The notes: generated by a model not told the origin, from the sequence alone. 64,000 bases of DNA from Astropecten irregularis (GCA_963971285.1 OZ020248.1:16554001-16618000); one strand, 5' to 3'. Positions 20,633 through 33,895 are shown, numbered from the stretch's first letter. Translations and numbers: made by a program.

Positions 20633-21785
20633 CACGACGTTTACATTGCAAAAGCTGGAATTTGATAGGGAAGTGTTTACAGCATCAAGTATGCACAGAT
20701 TTGATACATTTTCAGTCTCCACATCAGGCAGAGAATGCATTACCAAACCATTACGATGGCCATACTCGGCTCAGGAATTTGTCTTTGTATCAAACAAAAT
20801 TGTGACTCGCCAAGGGTGGATAGGCCCGGGCGCGTGTTCCGTTAGAGCCCGGTACAAGGCTCATGCGAGCTGCACTATGCGAGATAAGTATCTCGGCGGC
20901 ATGAATTATAGGAGATGAACGGTCGCTAAAAGTTTGGAGCGGTACAGTACGTCTCATGACAAAAATACATAACCAGAGGAGGATGCGAGACAAAATGAAC
21001 ACACGTTTTATTGATACCAAGACACAAAAACAAAGACACGAAGAAAAAAGCAACAGGGAGGGATTGGAGTATAGTTAGCCGTGGAAGCATATGGATATAG
21101 AAGCTGTCCCATAATCATGTACCCTTGTCCAAAGGTATCCCTCATGCTGAGTTCATGATGCGAAGACAGTCAAGGTTAAATTTACACACGGAACATAAAA
21201 ATATATTTTCCAACATTCATATAAATTCCCCAAATAGACATTCAGGCGCCAAGGATTTTAATCAGCATGCATTGTTTTATCTTCAAAATAATATATTGCC
21301 AGTAAAGCATTAAATCAGCAAACCTATGGAGCCCAGGGCCGTAATGTCATTAAATATCATTTCGCACGCGAAGGAAAGATCATGCTGGTACGTAATACTT
21401 TGCAAGGCCATCAATATGGCAGTGATTATGAGCTATTGTTGAAAAAGAATCAAAAAGCGCAAGACACCTACACACAAAACGAAGCCACAAGTAGAGAGCA
21501 GAATAATTTAAATCATAGCCACTAACATGCAGCAAGTTATTGATAAGTATTGAACAAAAGCAAACAAAGTCCAGCAAACCAACCAACCAACAAACAAACA
21601 AACATAACGGGGAGACAAACGGACACACAAACAAAAAGCCCGACAAGCCTGTAACGCGACAGGAGGACAAACATAAACAAACCGACAAACACCCCATCAA
21701 ACAAAGAAAGGAATAGTTGTTTCGGTAATTCGGTGACATCGTCCATCAATGCATCTCCGTTCTCATAAAGGTAATTATACTAATG

Positions 21786-22080
21786 TGGTTTTTGTCAAAG
21801 CAATGCAGATTCATGGGCAAACATATCAAGGAAGATACAATGGCAATCATCTGTGAAATTTCCAGTCCCGTAGGGTGCCCACTTCTTGAGAAATCGTTGA
21901 TAAACGCCAACAGTATTTCTTTTTAATCTTTTCATCGTTTTTTGATATCAAAATTGTTTTATAATTGGTTTAACTTTTTTTTTTCGATAATTACAGCATT
22001 TTAGGTAGAAACATTTGAATAGTTTGTTTCTACCATCACCATATTTATACGCTGTAAGTCATAGGTAAATCTGTGAAAAC
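21786..22080. repeat. Degraded GGTAGTATCAT-related repeat
   Basis: Contains ATTCATGGGCAAACATATCA, AATCATCTGTGAAATTTCCA and GTGCCCACTTCTTGAGAAAT in the same order as the full elements. A similar degraded copy is at about 6590-6850. Inverted termini are no longer clear. Confidence 0.55.
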
Positions 22081-22094
22081 TAGAAATTGTGTCT

Positions 22095-23660
22095 GTTGAA
22101 AACAGAACACATGGCTTGTCCGCATGTGATATAGAATATATCTTGAATTAATACACATCACTTATTTTGTTTGATTAAGACATAATGGTTTAAAAGTATC
22201 CATATTTCAATGTAGAAAACTAAAGTTTAAACCATTTGTTGCAGGGTTTATGGAACACATTGCTTGTCAATTAGAATTGTGTCACAAAGAGTTACCTTGC
22301 CTAACATTGACTTTTGGTGAAAGAATCATGATCATAGCTCTTACCACTTTTAAATGAGGAGCTACTTACTGTTTGACCGGAAGTAGAGGTCACAGAGGTC
22401 AAGTAATGTGTCAAATAGGAAGACCTTACCTAACATTAACTTTTCGTGAACAAATCAAATTAATATCTCAAATCGTTTATTTTTTTGTTGATTTTTAAAG
22501 ATTGTGATTAATATATTCAAATTGCTTGTAATTTGACACCTGATGACGTCACGATGACGTAAATTTGCGGCGTACATCTACTATATATGGACTTTGTTTA
22601 GACTAAGTTTGGTTAAGATTGACTGTTTAAAGTGACCAAAGTGGAGCGTAGAAAAATCGTGTACAAATTCCCATAGACTTGAGGAGGAGAAGAAGAAGAA
22701 GAAGAAGACTATTATGTCTGTTGAAAACAGAACACAAGGCTTTTCCGCATATGATATAGAATATATCTCGAATTAATACACATCACTTATTTTATTTGTT
22801 TTATGGTTTAAAGATGACCATATCTGAACATAAAAACTACATTTTAACCCATTCAGATGCGGGGATTAGGGAACACATTGTCATTGGACACAATGACGTA
22901 CAATACTCCGCAACATACATTGATAGCATTTCGATTCAGATTAATATGTAAACGAAGTTTTGAGTCACACAATCAGACATTACATGTACATGTATGTTAT
23001 ACACAGTGAATTACGAACGTACATAGTGTATGGGGAATTGAGTCAATCGATCATCATATGTTTTGTACATGACCATATTTTTATGTAATACATACATGTA
23101 TGTGTACAGAGTTAACGGGCTAGTGTGAGAAATATTTTAAAATTCATATAAAATCAAGTGATGACGTCTTGATGACGTAAATGTTCGCTTCACACCCACG
23201 CTCTAAACCATACTTGGCCTTGCTTTCATGTGTTTCCACTGAGACAATCACTCAGTATGAAACACATTTAAATCACCTTGCAGTGACTTCCATCTGATAC
23301 TAATCAGAGTCTCTTGTCATCACATCAGCACTGAAGCAAGCAATAAGTTAATGATGGCTTAAGTAGATAAGTACACAAACTGATTAAAAGTGCTATTAAG
23401 AACGAAACCTGGCTATTATACTATACAATGTCCGCGCCCCATTTACTGCATGTACTGCGTCAATAGGGTTTGCATGGCATATTGAAAAATTAATAACAAA
23501 TCAAGGGAAGACGTAACCCTCACGTAACTTCATAATTTTAATCTCCAACCTATATCCGTCCAACCCACCAAATTCCGAAGCGATCGGCTATTATCTTGTA
23601 TGTGTGTTCTTTACGTCCCTTTTGATGACGTCATGATGACATCACAGTATTTTTGTCTAT
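22095..23660. repeat. Unclassified interspersed repeat, longest copy
   Basis: Most extended member of the repeat group also present at 7145-8460 and 16740-17100. It contains repeated GATGACGTCA-type motifs. A sentence-like order of blocks is kept between copies, suggesting one long ancestral element. No reverse transcriptase or transposase frame was found. Confidence 0.55.
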
Positions 23661-23804
23661 GTAGTGTTCAAACATATCTTTTTTCGTTCACTAGATATCG
23701 TTAAAAGAAGTTCAATAACCAACAATTTCAATAAAATCATAAGAAAATCAGAAGATGACGTCATGATTAAAATCGGAAAAGCCATCAATAAATAATAATA
23801 TGGC

Positions 23805-24067
23805 GTCATCTGAATAACTTGCTGAAATCCCTGGCTTACACACCTACACATGCATATGCACACTTAATTGGCAAATAGGGACGTAGGCCTATGCAAGGTG
23901 TAACAGATCACAAAGGGCATTGTGGTTATGTTGGGTTTTAACTGTGTCGCACCAACCTGCCAAAGCAAGTCTTCAGAGGCCCTTTGCGGATCGCATCTTG
24001 AAAAGACAATTTCAAGGAATCATTTCAGTGTGCTGAATTTCTTCGGTTCGGATTTTTCTGCAGCAAT
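23805..24067. repeat. Locally duplicated block A (paralogue 28243-28502)
   Basis: Shares CTGAATAACTTGCTGAAA, GGACGTAGGCCTATGCAAGG and GAGGCCCTTTGCGGATCG with 28243-28502. Both are non-coding and diverged by scattered substitutions and small indels. Confidence 0.7.
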
Positions 24068-24886
24068 TACTTTTCAGAGCACTAAACAATTGCATGAGGT
24101 CATACTAATCACCAACCATCCGACAACTACCGACATCCACAGACATCAACCAATGTACACCGCCTAAATTGATGGGACATTCATACAACTACCAATGTGA
24201 GAATTTGCTGCAGTTTGTTGTTTGATTATTGTCTAAACCAGAGCCAAGACATGGTGGTTAGGCGGGGATTATTCAACTGTTCTTGCCAGGGTGTAGCATT
24301 GACCATGTCTCACACCTACTTAATTCCCCCTCAGAAATGATCAGGTGTATTTTCCAGCTGAATAATATGTGTAACTGTCAGACCAACATACCTGAAATTA
24401 GGTCTACAAATTTGTTTCGCTACCAAAAAGATACGCTTGTAGGTATCAATGAGTAATGAATGCAATGAAGCTATAATTATAAGGGGAATCCCTCAACCCA
24501 TACATCCGACATTTTCCATATTCCTTTAACACCACTCCTATTTACATGACTTAATCATGATACAGTCACATTTCCACACAAAATGTAAGTTTGACAAAAC
24601 AAAAACCAAGAATTAAATACTCTTAGGGACACCATCCTAAAATTTAAAAAAGTTTTAAGTTTGACCAAGATATGCAAAGGCATTCTAAAATTAAACGAAA
24701 CAACATCTGATTGACTGAACATGCCTCCATCTTCAAGAATTATTGACATTTTTATTGAAATAAAATATTGTGGAGTGTGAAAGGCGAGTTATCCTCCACC
24801 TACCCCACCATCCCTATATAGAGACATTCTACCATGCAGTTCAGAACTGCTGCCTTTATTTTTGCTCTGGCCATTTTGTGTCCTAG

Positions 24887-25123
24887 GGCGTTTACGAAAC
24901 GGAGGCTCAGTCTCCGTCTCAGGCCCCGGCTCCATTTCTTGAATCCATTCTGAAATAACAGGTATCAAAATAGATGTTTTTAGCAGCGTTTCGGAAGTAG
25001 ATTCTCTGGTTTGAAAAGAAAAACAGAGCTTCGACTTCATTGAAAAACCACAACTTATATGTTCAGCACATGTCAGTGATGCTGGAGCCTGAGCCTGAGC
25101 CTGAGCCTCCGTTTCGTAAACGC
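24887..25123. mobile_element. MITE with GGCGTTTACGAAACGG ends
   Basis: Perfect 24-bp inverted ends start GGCGTTTACGAAACGGAGGC, and flanking TA dinucleotides fit a TA target. The right arm carries a GAGCCT triplication. A short open frame at 24835-24954 with a signal-peptide-like start runs into this MITE and is rejected as a gene. Confidence 0.75.
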
Positions 25124-25204
25124 CTATAAATGAGATGAAGGGCTTATGAAATAGAGCCCTGGTCCCAGCGCCGTTTAATGGTGAGGCGTATGCGCTTGTA
25201 ATTG

Positions 25205-25505
25205 ATGCACGTGGGAGTTTCGACTAGACTGAAGTGGGAACAATGATACTTCACCCGGGGACAATTACATCGGCAAAGATGTTATATTTTTATAAAAGGC
25301 TGATCGGAACATACCCGCGTTTTTGCCATCATAGAAAAAAAAATATATATCGAGTACTTTTCGATCAAAATTGCTTCGAGTACTGCGTACACCTCTTCGA
25401 CGGCTTTAGTGGAATGTACTCGGGCAGGCTGGTATCTATCCCAGCTTGGGCTATACCTGGGAAAGATCTGCATGCTGCTAGCCCGGCTTGTCCACAGTCT
25501 TCAAT
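25205..25505. repeat. Locally duplicated block B (paralogue 27061-27362)
   Basis: Shares GTGGGAGTTTCGA, GGAACAATGATACTTCA and GGAAAGATCTG with 27061-27362. The paralogue contains GAGTTCGATCCCAGTCC, a B-box-like element, so the block may be an old tRNA-derived repeat. A third shared segment follows both copies at about 25548 and 27450, with another at about 24515. Confidence 0.65.
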
Positions 25506-25699
25506 TTAACCAAAGTTACATCTTTTGCCTTTGATGCATTTCCTTTCATATTGACATTTTCATGTTCTGACACCACCTCCTTGCAAGACTAAACCATAAT
25601 TCGGTCACATTTCTATCAAATGTACGTTTGACAACAAAATAACCAGAATTGAATGATCTTAGTAACACCACCCTAAAATAATGGATACCCTTTGAGAAA

Positions 25700-27060
25700 T
25701 AACATTTGAAATTCAATCTGGAATTTCACGACTGCTTCATATGTAACAGGCTTCTATCTAGAAAATTACATTGAAATTTTGTTGAAAATATACAGGTATA
25801 CAGGGTGTCCCAGAAAAAGACCCGAACCCGAAATGTATCAATGTTTATTAATTCCTAAATTTCACTTTTGAATAAAAAATTTATACACATATCTGAAAAG
25901 CTTAGTTCTCCATCTTTCATTCGATACCATTCTTATGATACATATTTCACGCATAAATGAATAAAGACAATATGAAGCTATGCTATCAACAAACTATCGT
26001 TCGAACAACGGAAGTTAAATTTCAAAGAAATATCTACATTTCTACATTTCCTGCCCTTCAAAATGATGTGAGGCATGGAAAGGATGTCAGGAAAAATGAG
26101 AAAGGAATGGCAGAGATATCCTGCCTTGAAATATGGATTGAATTTGCATGTTTTGGTTCAATGAAGCTTATACCTCACTTTCAAATAATCATTTAGCATT
26201 GTGTAGGCATCACCCCCATTTTGATGACGATCGGACATGCAGAACATCTGGAAGTCTTTTGTCTTCATCGTTTATAACTAAGCAGCCCAAACGGATTTAT
26301 TCACTAAGTCATCGAGAAGCATTAACACAATTTGCTTTGCTCTGTTGCTCAGATGTTGGCGAAAGAATGGAAATGCATTTATTTCGGCATCATGTTGCCG
26401 ACATTTACCAATCAGGAGTAGGCTCCAGGTCACTTGACCTAGGGTAATCACATAATTATGACTAAATGGCAGCTACGAAGCTGTCTAAAGACAACGATAA
26501 AACTCTGCAATGCAAAATATTGCAACTGAAATGGAAAATTAGCCACCCAAATGCTCATTTCCGCTCATTCTTTGGACAACATCTCTGTAACATGTTGGTC
26601 AAATGTTGCTAGTGTACACAGGACCCAAAGTCTTGATGCCCAAGTGTGTTGCCCAACCTGGGCAACATATGTTACCGAGATTGTTACCGAAAATGTTGAC
26701 AGTGTACACTCTGCTTTATGGTGGCAGCAATAGCATTACTTTCTTTGAATGTGTGGCATACCATGCATACTGAACAGAAAAGTCTCACGTGATTTAACAG
26801 CAACGAACTATACTATAGTGGAACCCGAAAGTCATTGAGGCGAAACATTTCCAAAAGCCCTCTCAGCTCGCTTGTGTGGAATAATGGAAACGAAATAATA
26901 TTTCGAGGGAACGAAATCGTTTTTCGATTGGACGATGTATTATTTCGAGGGAACGAAATAGATGTAAGTTTTTTTTGTTTACCTCTCTCCAACTTTTTTT
27001 TGCCCCTCCCCTCGGGGGCTCCGTAATTTTCCCGACGTGACTTTAATGAATGCGTGCGAG
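25700..27060. other. No gene recognised
   Basis: Contains a lone TACAGGGTGTCCCA motif at about 25799, typical of mariner-type ends but without a partner, and an A/T-rich stretch with repeated GAACGAAAT near 26880-26960. Open frames are short and lack recognisable domains. Confidence 0.35.
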
Positions 27061-27954
27061 CATGTGGGAGTTTCGATTAGACTGAAGAGGGAACAATGAT
27101 ACTTCAGCCGGGGAAAGTTGGATCGGAAAATATTTTATTATTTTCATAAAAGGCTGTTGAACATACCATCACTTTTTGCCATCATAGAGCAAAAAAAAAA
27201 AAACAGCAAGTACGTTTGGATCGAAATTCTTTCGATGTTACAGCGTGCACCTTTTTGTCAGCTTTAGTGGAAAGTATTCGGGCGGCAGGAGTTCGATCCC
27301 AGTCCGGGCCCTATCAAGGAAAGATCTGGACACTTGTAGTCCGGCTTGTCTTCAATCTCGCCAAATCTTAGCTTAATTGTTTTTTTGTTTTTGTTTTTGT
27401 TTGTTTAAGGGGGGGGGGGGGGGCTTCCATTTCCCCCAAATATCAGCATTTTCATGTTCTGACACCACCTCTTTGCAAGACTAAACCGTAATGCAGTCAC
27501 ATTTCCATAAAATACTGTAAGTTTGGGATGTAAGTTTTGTAATGTTACATTTTTCCAATTTACCCTCCATGAATAAACCTCTATGCTGTATATATTCACA
27601 GTCACACCTTTATAGTGCTGTATTGAGAACCTCAATGGATATAGCATTTTAAAGCTCCAGTTAAATATTATGTTTCATCATATTGTGTGTTATGTTGGGC
27701 GGAGTTCGGTTAGAATGCTTTATACATGCTTCTTGTTTGGTTCCCTGAAAAGTCATTGCTCTTGCAAACTGAACCAGCCCATGACATGACCCTCATACGT
27801 AATGATATCATTATGCAAATGAGATTGAACTGTTTCTCCAGGCACTGATACTGCACTATTGCTGAACATGTAAGTCATGTTGATTAGTATGGTCCTATAT
27901 AATGTTACATGTTAAGTTATGGACGCACGCCTCCTGATTATATTATAGGCAGTC

Positions 27955-28250
27955 AGGTTGGCGTATAGCTGTTCTTTCCTCACCTTTCACCCCTGGCGGA
28001 CCGGGTTCGAGTCCGGCTCGGTCCACAAGTGGATTGGGTTTTCAGTCCCTGGCTGATTCTGTGGGTTTTACCCAGAATATTACTCTGGGGTTTTCCTCCC
28101 ACCTCTAAAACTGTATCTTCTTCTCTTCACCTTTCCATAAAAGTTTTCATCAGGCTTTCGAGCAACATTGCCTAGGGCGCTTTGGGGGAATCCTTGGTTT
28201 AATTACCTTGAGATAATAATAAATAATAAATAATAGATAATAATATTATG
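27955..28250 (+). mobile_element. tRNA-derived SINE
   Basis: The head has a perfect B box GGTTCGAGTCC (28004-28014) and a decayed A box. It is followed by a shared central region with ACAAGTGGATTGGGTTTTCA and TTTTACCCAGAATATTACTC, and ends in an AATAATAAATAAT-type tail (about 28206-28250). A second, truncated copy at 62811-62940 has a perfect A box. SINEs depend on LINE enzymes supplied elsewhere. Confidence 0.8.
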
Positions 28251-28502
28251 TTATCTGAATAACTTGCTGAAAACCCTGGCTTACACACCTACACATACAT
28301 ATGCAGACTTAATTGGCAAAGAGGGACGTAGGCCTATGCAAGGTGTAACAAATCACAAAGGGTATTGTGATTGTGTTGGGTCCGTTGGAACTGTTTCGCA
28401 AGTCTTCCGAGGCCCTTTGCGGATCGAATCTTAAAAAGACACCTTTCAGGAATCATGTCAGTGTGCTGAATTCCTTCGGTTCAGGTTTGGTTTTTGACAT
28501 CA
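28243..28502. repeat. Locally duplicated block A'
   Basis: Paralogue of 23805-24067. The SINE at 27955 ends next to it. Confidence 0.65.
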
Positions 28503-29970
28503 TTGACTTTTCAGGGCACCAAACAATGGGAGACTTTTGACTAACCATTGTTAACCTCAAGAGGGCGCTCTTCATTGTTCTCGGGAAACGTGTGTCGTGC
28601 ACACGTCAACAGACATAAATAACCATAGAGTTATATTAGAAAACTAGAGTGCGCACTCACCGTGCCCTGCGTGTTGCGCTCTCGGCTACACATGGGGAAT
28701 CAAAGATGGCGTCTCTAAGTGGGCAAAACCGTGTAAAGTGCCCGGATGTGCTTATTCTTTTACACAGTGCGCTCAGAAAACGCATTACTAAAAGTCGATT
28801 TTCTCCAATCTTTTTGGGAGTTTCGGCCTTATCGTCATGAATACTACTCATCAATAGTTTGTTTTTGGAATAAACTAGTGCAATTTGAAAAAAATTGCAA
28901 TAATTGACAAAAAATCCTTTACATTAAAACTGCCCCTTTCCACTCGAATTCAGCTTTAGTTTAGGATATGCCACTTTTCAAGTCGAGGGCCGGTCATAAC
29001 TCGATTGCGCGTCGATAATATCGTTTCTTTAATTGTCAGTCTTAATCTTTAAACAAGGAGGGTATCGGGTTTTTATATCTTGGGTCACGTGCATGTATAG
29101 TTTAGAGAAATGTGGGATGGAACTGAGGCGTAACCGGTATTTGTTGTACTCGATTACAACTACGGATCCAAGTAATTAAATCAGCCACAAACTTGACACA
29201 CAATACGGAAACTTGAGATTTTCGACTTTTCTGCAAGTTCTGAATCAATATATTAAAATACCGTGTGCATTTTATCCACTGTTTTCTCCAAAAGAAGTCA
29301 CCTTATGACACTGGAAATTTTCACAGATGACTGTTTCTGTTTCTTTCTTGTTATTTTTGCCCACGAATACCTGCATTTCTTTGACAAAAACCAGTTTTTA
29401 TATATGCATTTAAATAAAAAAATCGTGACAAACTAATATGCTTCTGGAGTGGCCAAAATGACGTACGGACGGACAGACGGAAGTCGGTATATTAACTCGC
29501 ACTGCTTCGCAGCACTTCGCCAAAGAGCAAGTGCACCTTTATCTGAACTGCGAAACAGCTAATTATTTACAGTATTACTTGCTCTTCACAGTTAATTAAT
29601 TTAACAAGTCGAAACAGTATATGAAAGATCAACACACTGGGAAAGAACAAACTTTTTTGACAAGCTAAAAATGTACATAAGTTATCTCAGCAATGTTTAC
29701 ATATACATAGCTCTATGTCCATGAATACAGATACTTTATAATTATGTACCGGTAATTGTTTTAGCTCACCAGTACAAGGATTCACTAGGCATATGTGTTT
29801 ACATTGATGAACTTTGTCAATTCCTGTTTTCGTACTCATACTCGCACTCATGGAAAAGTGCTCAGGTACTCGCACTCATAATATTCGTGGTAAAGTTCGT
29901 TCTCCAAATGAACAAAGATAATAGACTACAAGAGATGAACGAGAGATAATTAGAGACACCATCAACGTAG

Positions 29971-30043
29971 GGCTGGAAGGCTCAGTTGGTAGAGCGCCTG
30001 TATGGTATTCAGGAGGTCACCGGTTTGAATCCCGCTCCAGTCA
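29971..30043 (+). tRNA. tRNA-like sequence, second identical copy (probable pseudo-tRNA)
   Basis: The 73-mer is identical to 11816-11888, with the same GGT anticodon loop and the same weak T stem. The following bases are GTATTTC, so the T5 terminator of the first copy is absent. Perfect conservation beside clear divergence elsewhere in the two elements is notable, but 73 bp is a short sample. Confidence 0.5.
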
Positions 30044-30349
30044 GTATTTCTTTGTTCACTTTTCAATGACAATACACTTTGTGTAAAATCTAGTTAGTAG
30101 TTATTTCTTTAAATTTTGCATCTGAGTGACATCTTGCATCATGAATCTTGATTCATGTCGCTATTCCTGAAATCTGGACCTGTATTCTTGAAGGAGAGTG
30201 CTAAATAATGAAATTGAAAAAAAAGAAAATGGATTTCATCTTTTGGCAGTAATCAACAGACTTGAATATAAATCTCTTTTGGGATGATTTGGTGGTCCTG
30301 AAAAGGGCCATTTTGTTGGTGGTGGTAACCCTGAAGAATCTTCCATCTT

Positions 30350-30605
30350 GAAACGTCGATCTTGGATCTTGAATCTTGAAACTTGGATCTTGAAACATGG
30401 AACTTGAAACTTGGAACTTGAAACTTGGATCTTGAAACTTGGATCTTGAAACTTGGATCTTGAAACTTGGAACTTGAAACTTGGAACTTGAAACTTGGAT
30501 CTTGAAACTTAGATCTTGAAACTTGGATCTTGAAACTTGGATCTTGAAACTTGGATCTTGAAACTTGGATCCTGAAACTTGGATCTTGAAACTTGGATCT
30601 TGTAT
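30350..30605. repeat. 14-bp minisatellite, expanded
   Basis: About 18 copies of the same ACTTGGATCTTGAA unit as at 12195-12336, with AACTTGAA and ACATGG variants. Confidence 0.9.
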
Positions 30606-30693
30606 CTTATCTTTAATTTTGCATCTGGAATTAGTAAAAAGAAATTTGTAAAAAGAAATTAGTTTAAAAAAGAATTAGTTACAACGAATGAAA

Positions 30694-31654
30694 GAATTTT
30701 TGGAATGCTGGTCAACTCGTACACACGCCAACTCGTACACACCAACTCGTACACGCACCAACTCGTACACACGCCAACTCGTACACAAGAGGCTGGTCAA
30801 CTCGTACATGTGCCGACTCGTCATCACATGTTACCGGTCAACTCATACACAAAAAGCTGTATCAAATATTTTTTACATTCTATCTATTGGATCATTGTTC
30901 GTACAATGTATTTCCCTGGTTCATTATCGGATGTGTGTGCTACAATAAATAGTACCATGGAGGTAAAAATCCATATAATTTTTTACTTTTTAAAATTCTT
31001 GGAGTTAGGAGGGCGCCTGACGCGTCTTTTCGATCCTAGGCACTAGCAGGATATTTCTCAAAGGCTAATCTTTACTTTTTAAACTTATTTTTGGTGATAA
31101 TGATAGTAAAATAAACTATAATTTTGTTCTTAATATTGACTGAATTGTCTTCTTGTTTTGGTTTGGTGTTTCGTGTATTTATTTATTCTGGTTTACTATT
31201 GATGTGGCTTCGTATAATTCTTGTATTTCTTCAAAGTTAATTACATCTTGACGTTTGAAATGGAAGACTTTTATTAATTGGGCGGCAATTCTTCTAATAT
31301 CTTCTGTCTATTATTATCTCAACTCAGAAACTCCCACTCACTCATGAAAACATGATTCCATGCGTGACAACGAGTCCGACATGATTGCCTGCTTCAAATT
31401 TCATGTGTTTCAAGTTCAGACCAAGTTGATTGGCAACTCTTCCAAGATCCCGATCCCGTTTACATTGTAGCATCATTTCAAAATTTATGCGATAACAACT
31501 TAAATCTGCAAACGACTTTTGCGTAACTAGTTGCCAGTTGGCCTATGTACGAGTTGACCAAGCTGTGTACGAGTTGGTGTGTGTACGAGTTGACCAATTT
31601 GTGTACGAGTTGGCGTGTGTACGAGTTGGCATGTGTACGAGTTGACCTGCTTTG
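30694..31654. mobile_element. Foldback element inserted in P-type copy 2
   Basis: 961 bp flanked by an exact 8-bp duplication GAATGAAA (30686-30693, 31655-31662). The sister element at about 12407-12430 has a single GAATGAAA, confirming the insertion. The ends are inverted arrays of CAACTCGTACACACGC-like units (30710-30850 and 31547-31650). The middle is AT-rich and non-coding. Confidence 0.85.
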
Positions 31655-32458
31655 GAATGAAATACGGTAGTCCATGCGATGTTCCGCTTCATTGTGCCGG
31701 TAAATAAAGTGGCAACACTATGAGGAAGGTGCTGGTGGCAACTTTTCAAGGATGATCTGACCTGTTTCTTTCATTATTTGATCATTTCCTGAAGTTACCT
31801 GGATGATTTCAACCTCTGACATGATGCAGGAACCAGCTTTGCCGAAGTAAACATCCAGACCTAGATCCAGATCCAAATCCAGATCCAGAGTCGACTAAGT
31901 AATAAAATACAAAATATAGCAGCACAAATTCCTATAGGCCTAGCCTTTTTATAGGCCTAACTTAATATTAATTTAAAGTAACGTTAACCCATTTTTACTC
32001 CATGAAAAATCGACTAAATTTAATGATATTTAGGTTAGACTAAGCAGTACTACTCACTTATGAAATGAAACGTTGTTGGTCTTATTACTCCGATTCCTGC
32101 AGCCAAAGGCTGCGCAATTTTTGGGCATATCAAGCCATAATGCAAACACACGTCACAGCCAAGCGCGAAACGTAAACATAACCCCATGAATGCCCACTTA
32201 GAAAATGGCGGCCAATTCTTCAATTCGTGACGCGACAAATCAGAGGTGCGCCCTCAAGTTTTTTAATATAACTCTATGTAAATAACCCATAGACCATTGA
32301 TCTCCATTAGAAAGACTGGATAGGACACTGCGCCCTCCATCTTGTAACCGCGTGCGCGCTTGATCAGCGGGTTTGACAAATGGTTTGAAGTGTCCAGCAC
32401 GCATGCGCACGTAGGCCTTCCATACAATTCACACCATAGATATATAAAAAAAACTAGA

Positions 32459-32586
32459 GGCCTGTTTGTTTCGGACGAATCTGCGGATCCGGATCCCATT
32501 TTTCGGATCCACCTCCTATGCAGGGTACGCTAAAATGGGATCCGGATCCGAAGGATTCATGATCCTTTGCGTGAAACAAACAGGCC
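32459..32586. mobile_element. 128-bp MITE inserted in the P-type terminus (flank CTAGA)
   Basis: Inverted ends GGCCTGTTTGTTTC and GAAACAAACAGGCC, flanked by direct CTAGA on both sides (32454-32458, 32587-32591). An inner inverted repeat of GGATCCGGATCCCATTTT. The insertion splits the AACTAGA motif of the host terminus. Confidence 0.8.
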
Positions 32587-33850
32587 CTAGATGTCGCATT
32601 GGCTGCTCTTGGCCGCGTCTTAACGGCGCCATTTTCGATGGGACTAGTTCGAATCCGTTTTTATGGAATGCCGTAGCTATCTTTTTAGATTGTTTGCTTC
32701 GGTAATTCCATCACTAATTTTGCCAAATTGAATGATGGAATTTTCGAACAGAATGACAGAATGATAAACTGAATGATGGAATTGCCGACCGGAATGACAA
32801 AACGGCTAATAAAATGATGAAATTGGCAAATTAAATGATGGAATTACCGACAAACAATCTAAGCCACCGAATATAGCTACGGCGTTCCATCATGTTTCTT
32901 GGTGCATCGCGTACCGCGTAACGCGTAACGGCGCAGCTTGTTATTAGCGCGTGAGCGTAGTGCAACCCCCATTCGTTAATACACGGGTGCGTCATCTAGT
33001 TTTTTTTAAAATAATATCTATGGTCCATCATTGTTTCTGGTGCATAACTGCGTACCGCGTAACGCGTAACGGCCGGACTGCCGCGTACCGCGCGGTTTGC
33101 GCGATCGTTCTAAATAAGCGCTTGTCCTACATGAAATGACCGCGTCCTGCATGACGGATATAGCTCCCATTAGTTTGTGCACGGGTGCGTCATCCAGAGT
33201 TTTTCGGAACTAGAGATATAGGTGCTATGTGTTGCGTCTGGCCAGATGAAAGGGGCTACCTGTACATTTTATAGATGTTGTGGCGCATCCGGGAAGGGGG
33301 AGGGGGGGGGTGTTGGAAGCATGATGGGTATAGGCATGTGCAAATCCTATTATGCGTGGATATCTCAACAATAATGAAAATTCTAAATAACTTCATAGGG
33401 CCCTTTGGTTTTTTTGTACGTGTTGGAATTGTGCTTAAAACAAACGTTTACATGGTCTTCTTGAGGTGAAGGATATATGCAGGATGGTAAGAATGTGGAT
33501 AAGATATCCCTCCCCGCCAGAGACCAATAAAAGACAATGACACCATGGACCGTGTGTTGAGTGGCCTGACATAAGAGCAACGTTTATATTTGGGAAAAGT
33601 CTGTTGACCTCCGAAGTATTATACAGTATTTAAGATAATTATTATTTTTGTTATCAATGAGGGTCCAAACGTGAAGCATTTGTGGAGGAGTACATGTATG
33701 ATCCAGCAGGAAGTATACTCCCCTCGCAATGGCGATTGCTTCATTGACATTTAATTATGTATGTCCTCACTCACAAGTGAAGCAAGTATGGGAGCAAGGG
33801 AACAACCTCTCGAGAGGAGTATAGGGGGAAGTGTCGTGGCAGTATTGGGA

Positions 33851-33895
33851 TGCCCTTATAGGTACACTCGCCTGAAGAGTGTACCTATAAGGGCA
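33851..33895. repeat. Perfect 19-bp-stem hairpin
   Basis: The arms TGCCCTTATAGGTACACTC (33851-33869) and its exact complement (33877-33895) are separated by a 7-base loop. It lies inside the P-type related element. Function unknown. Confidence 0.9.

Larger units (their letters stand above)
28624..32278. mobile_element. P-type non-autonomous transposon, copy 2 (TSD TAAATAAC)
   Basis: 3,655 bp with ends CATAGAGTTATATTAGAAAA and TTTTTTAATATAACTCTATG. It is flanked by an exact 8-bp duplication TAAATAAC (28616-28623, 32279-32286). Same family as 10662-13040. It is longer because of a 961-bp foldback insertion, a longer 14-bp array and about 240 bp near 29190-29430 that includes a GGTAGTATCAT-family fragment. 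No transposase frame is present, so it needs an enzyme in trans. 8-bp duplications are made by both P and hAT transposases. Confidence 0.85.

Noticed and set aside
21380-21739. 119-codon minus-strand Cys/Leu/Val-rich frame resembling a membrane protein
   Set aside because: It reads an A/C-rich low-complexity stretch (CAAACAAAC-type), which always translates to such residues on the other strand.
24835-24954. Short frame starting with a signal-peptide-like sequence
   Set aside because: Its second half lies in the left inverted repeat of a MITE (24887-25123); no homologue, intron or poly(A) context.
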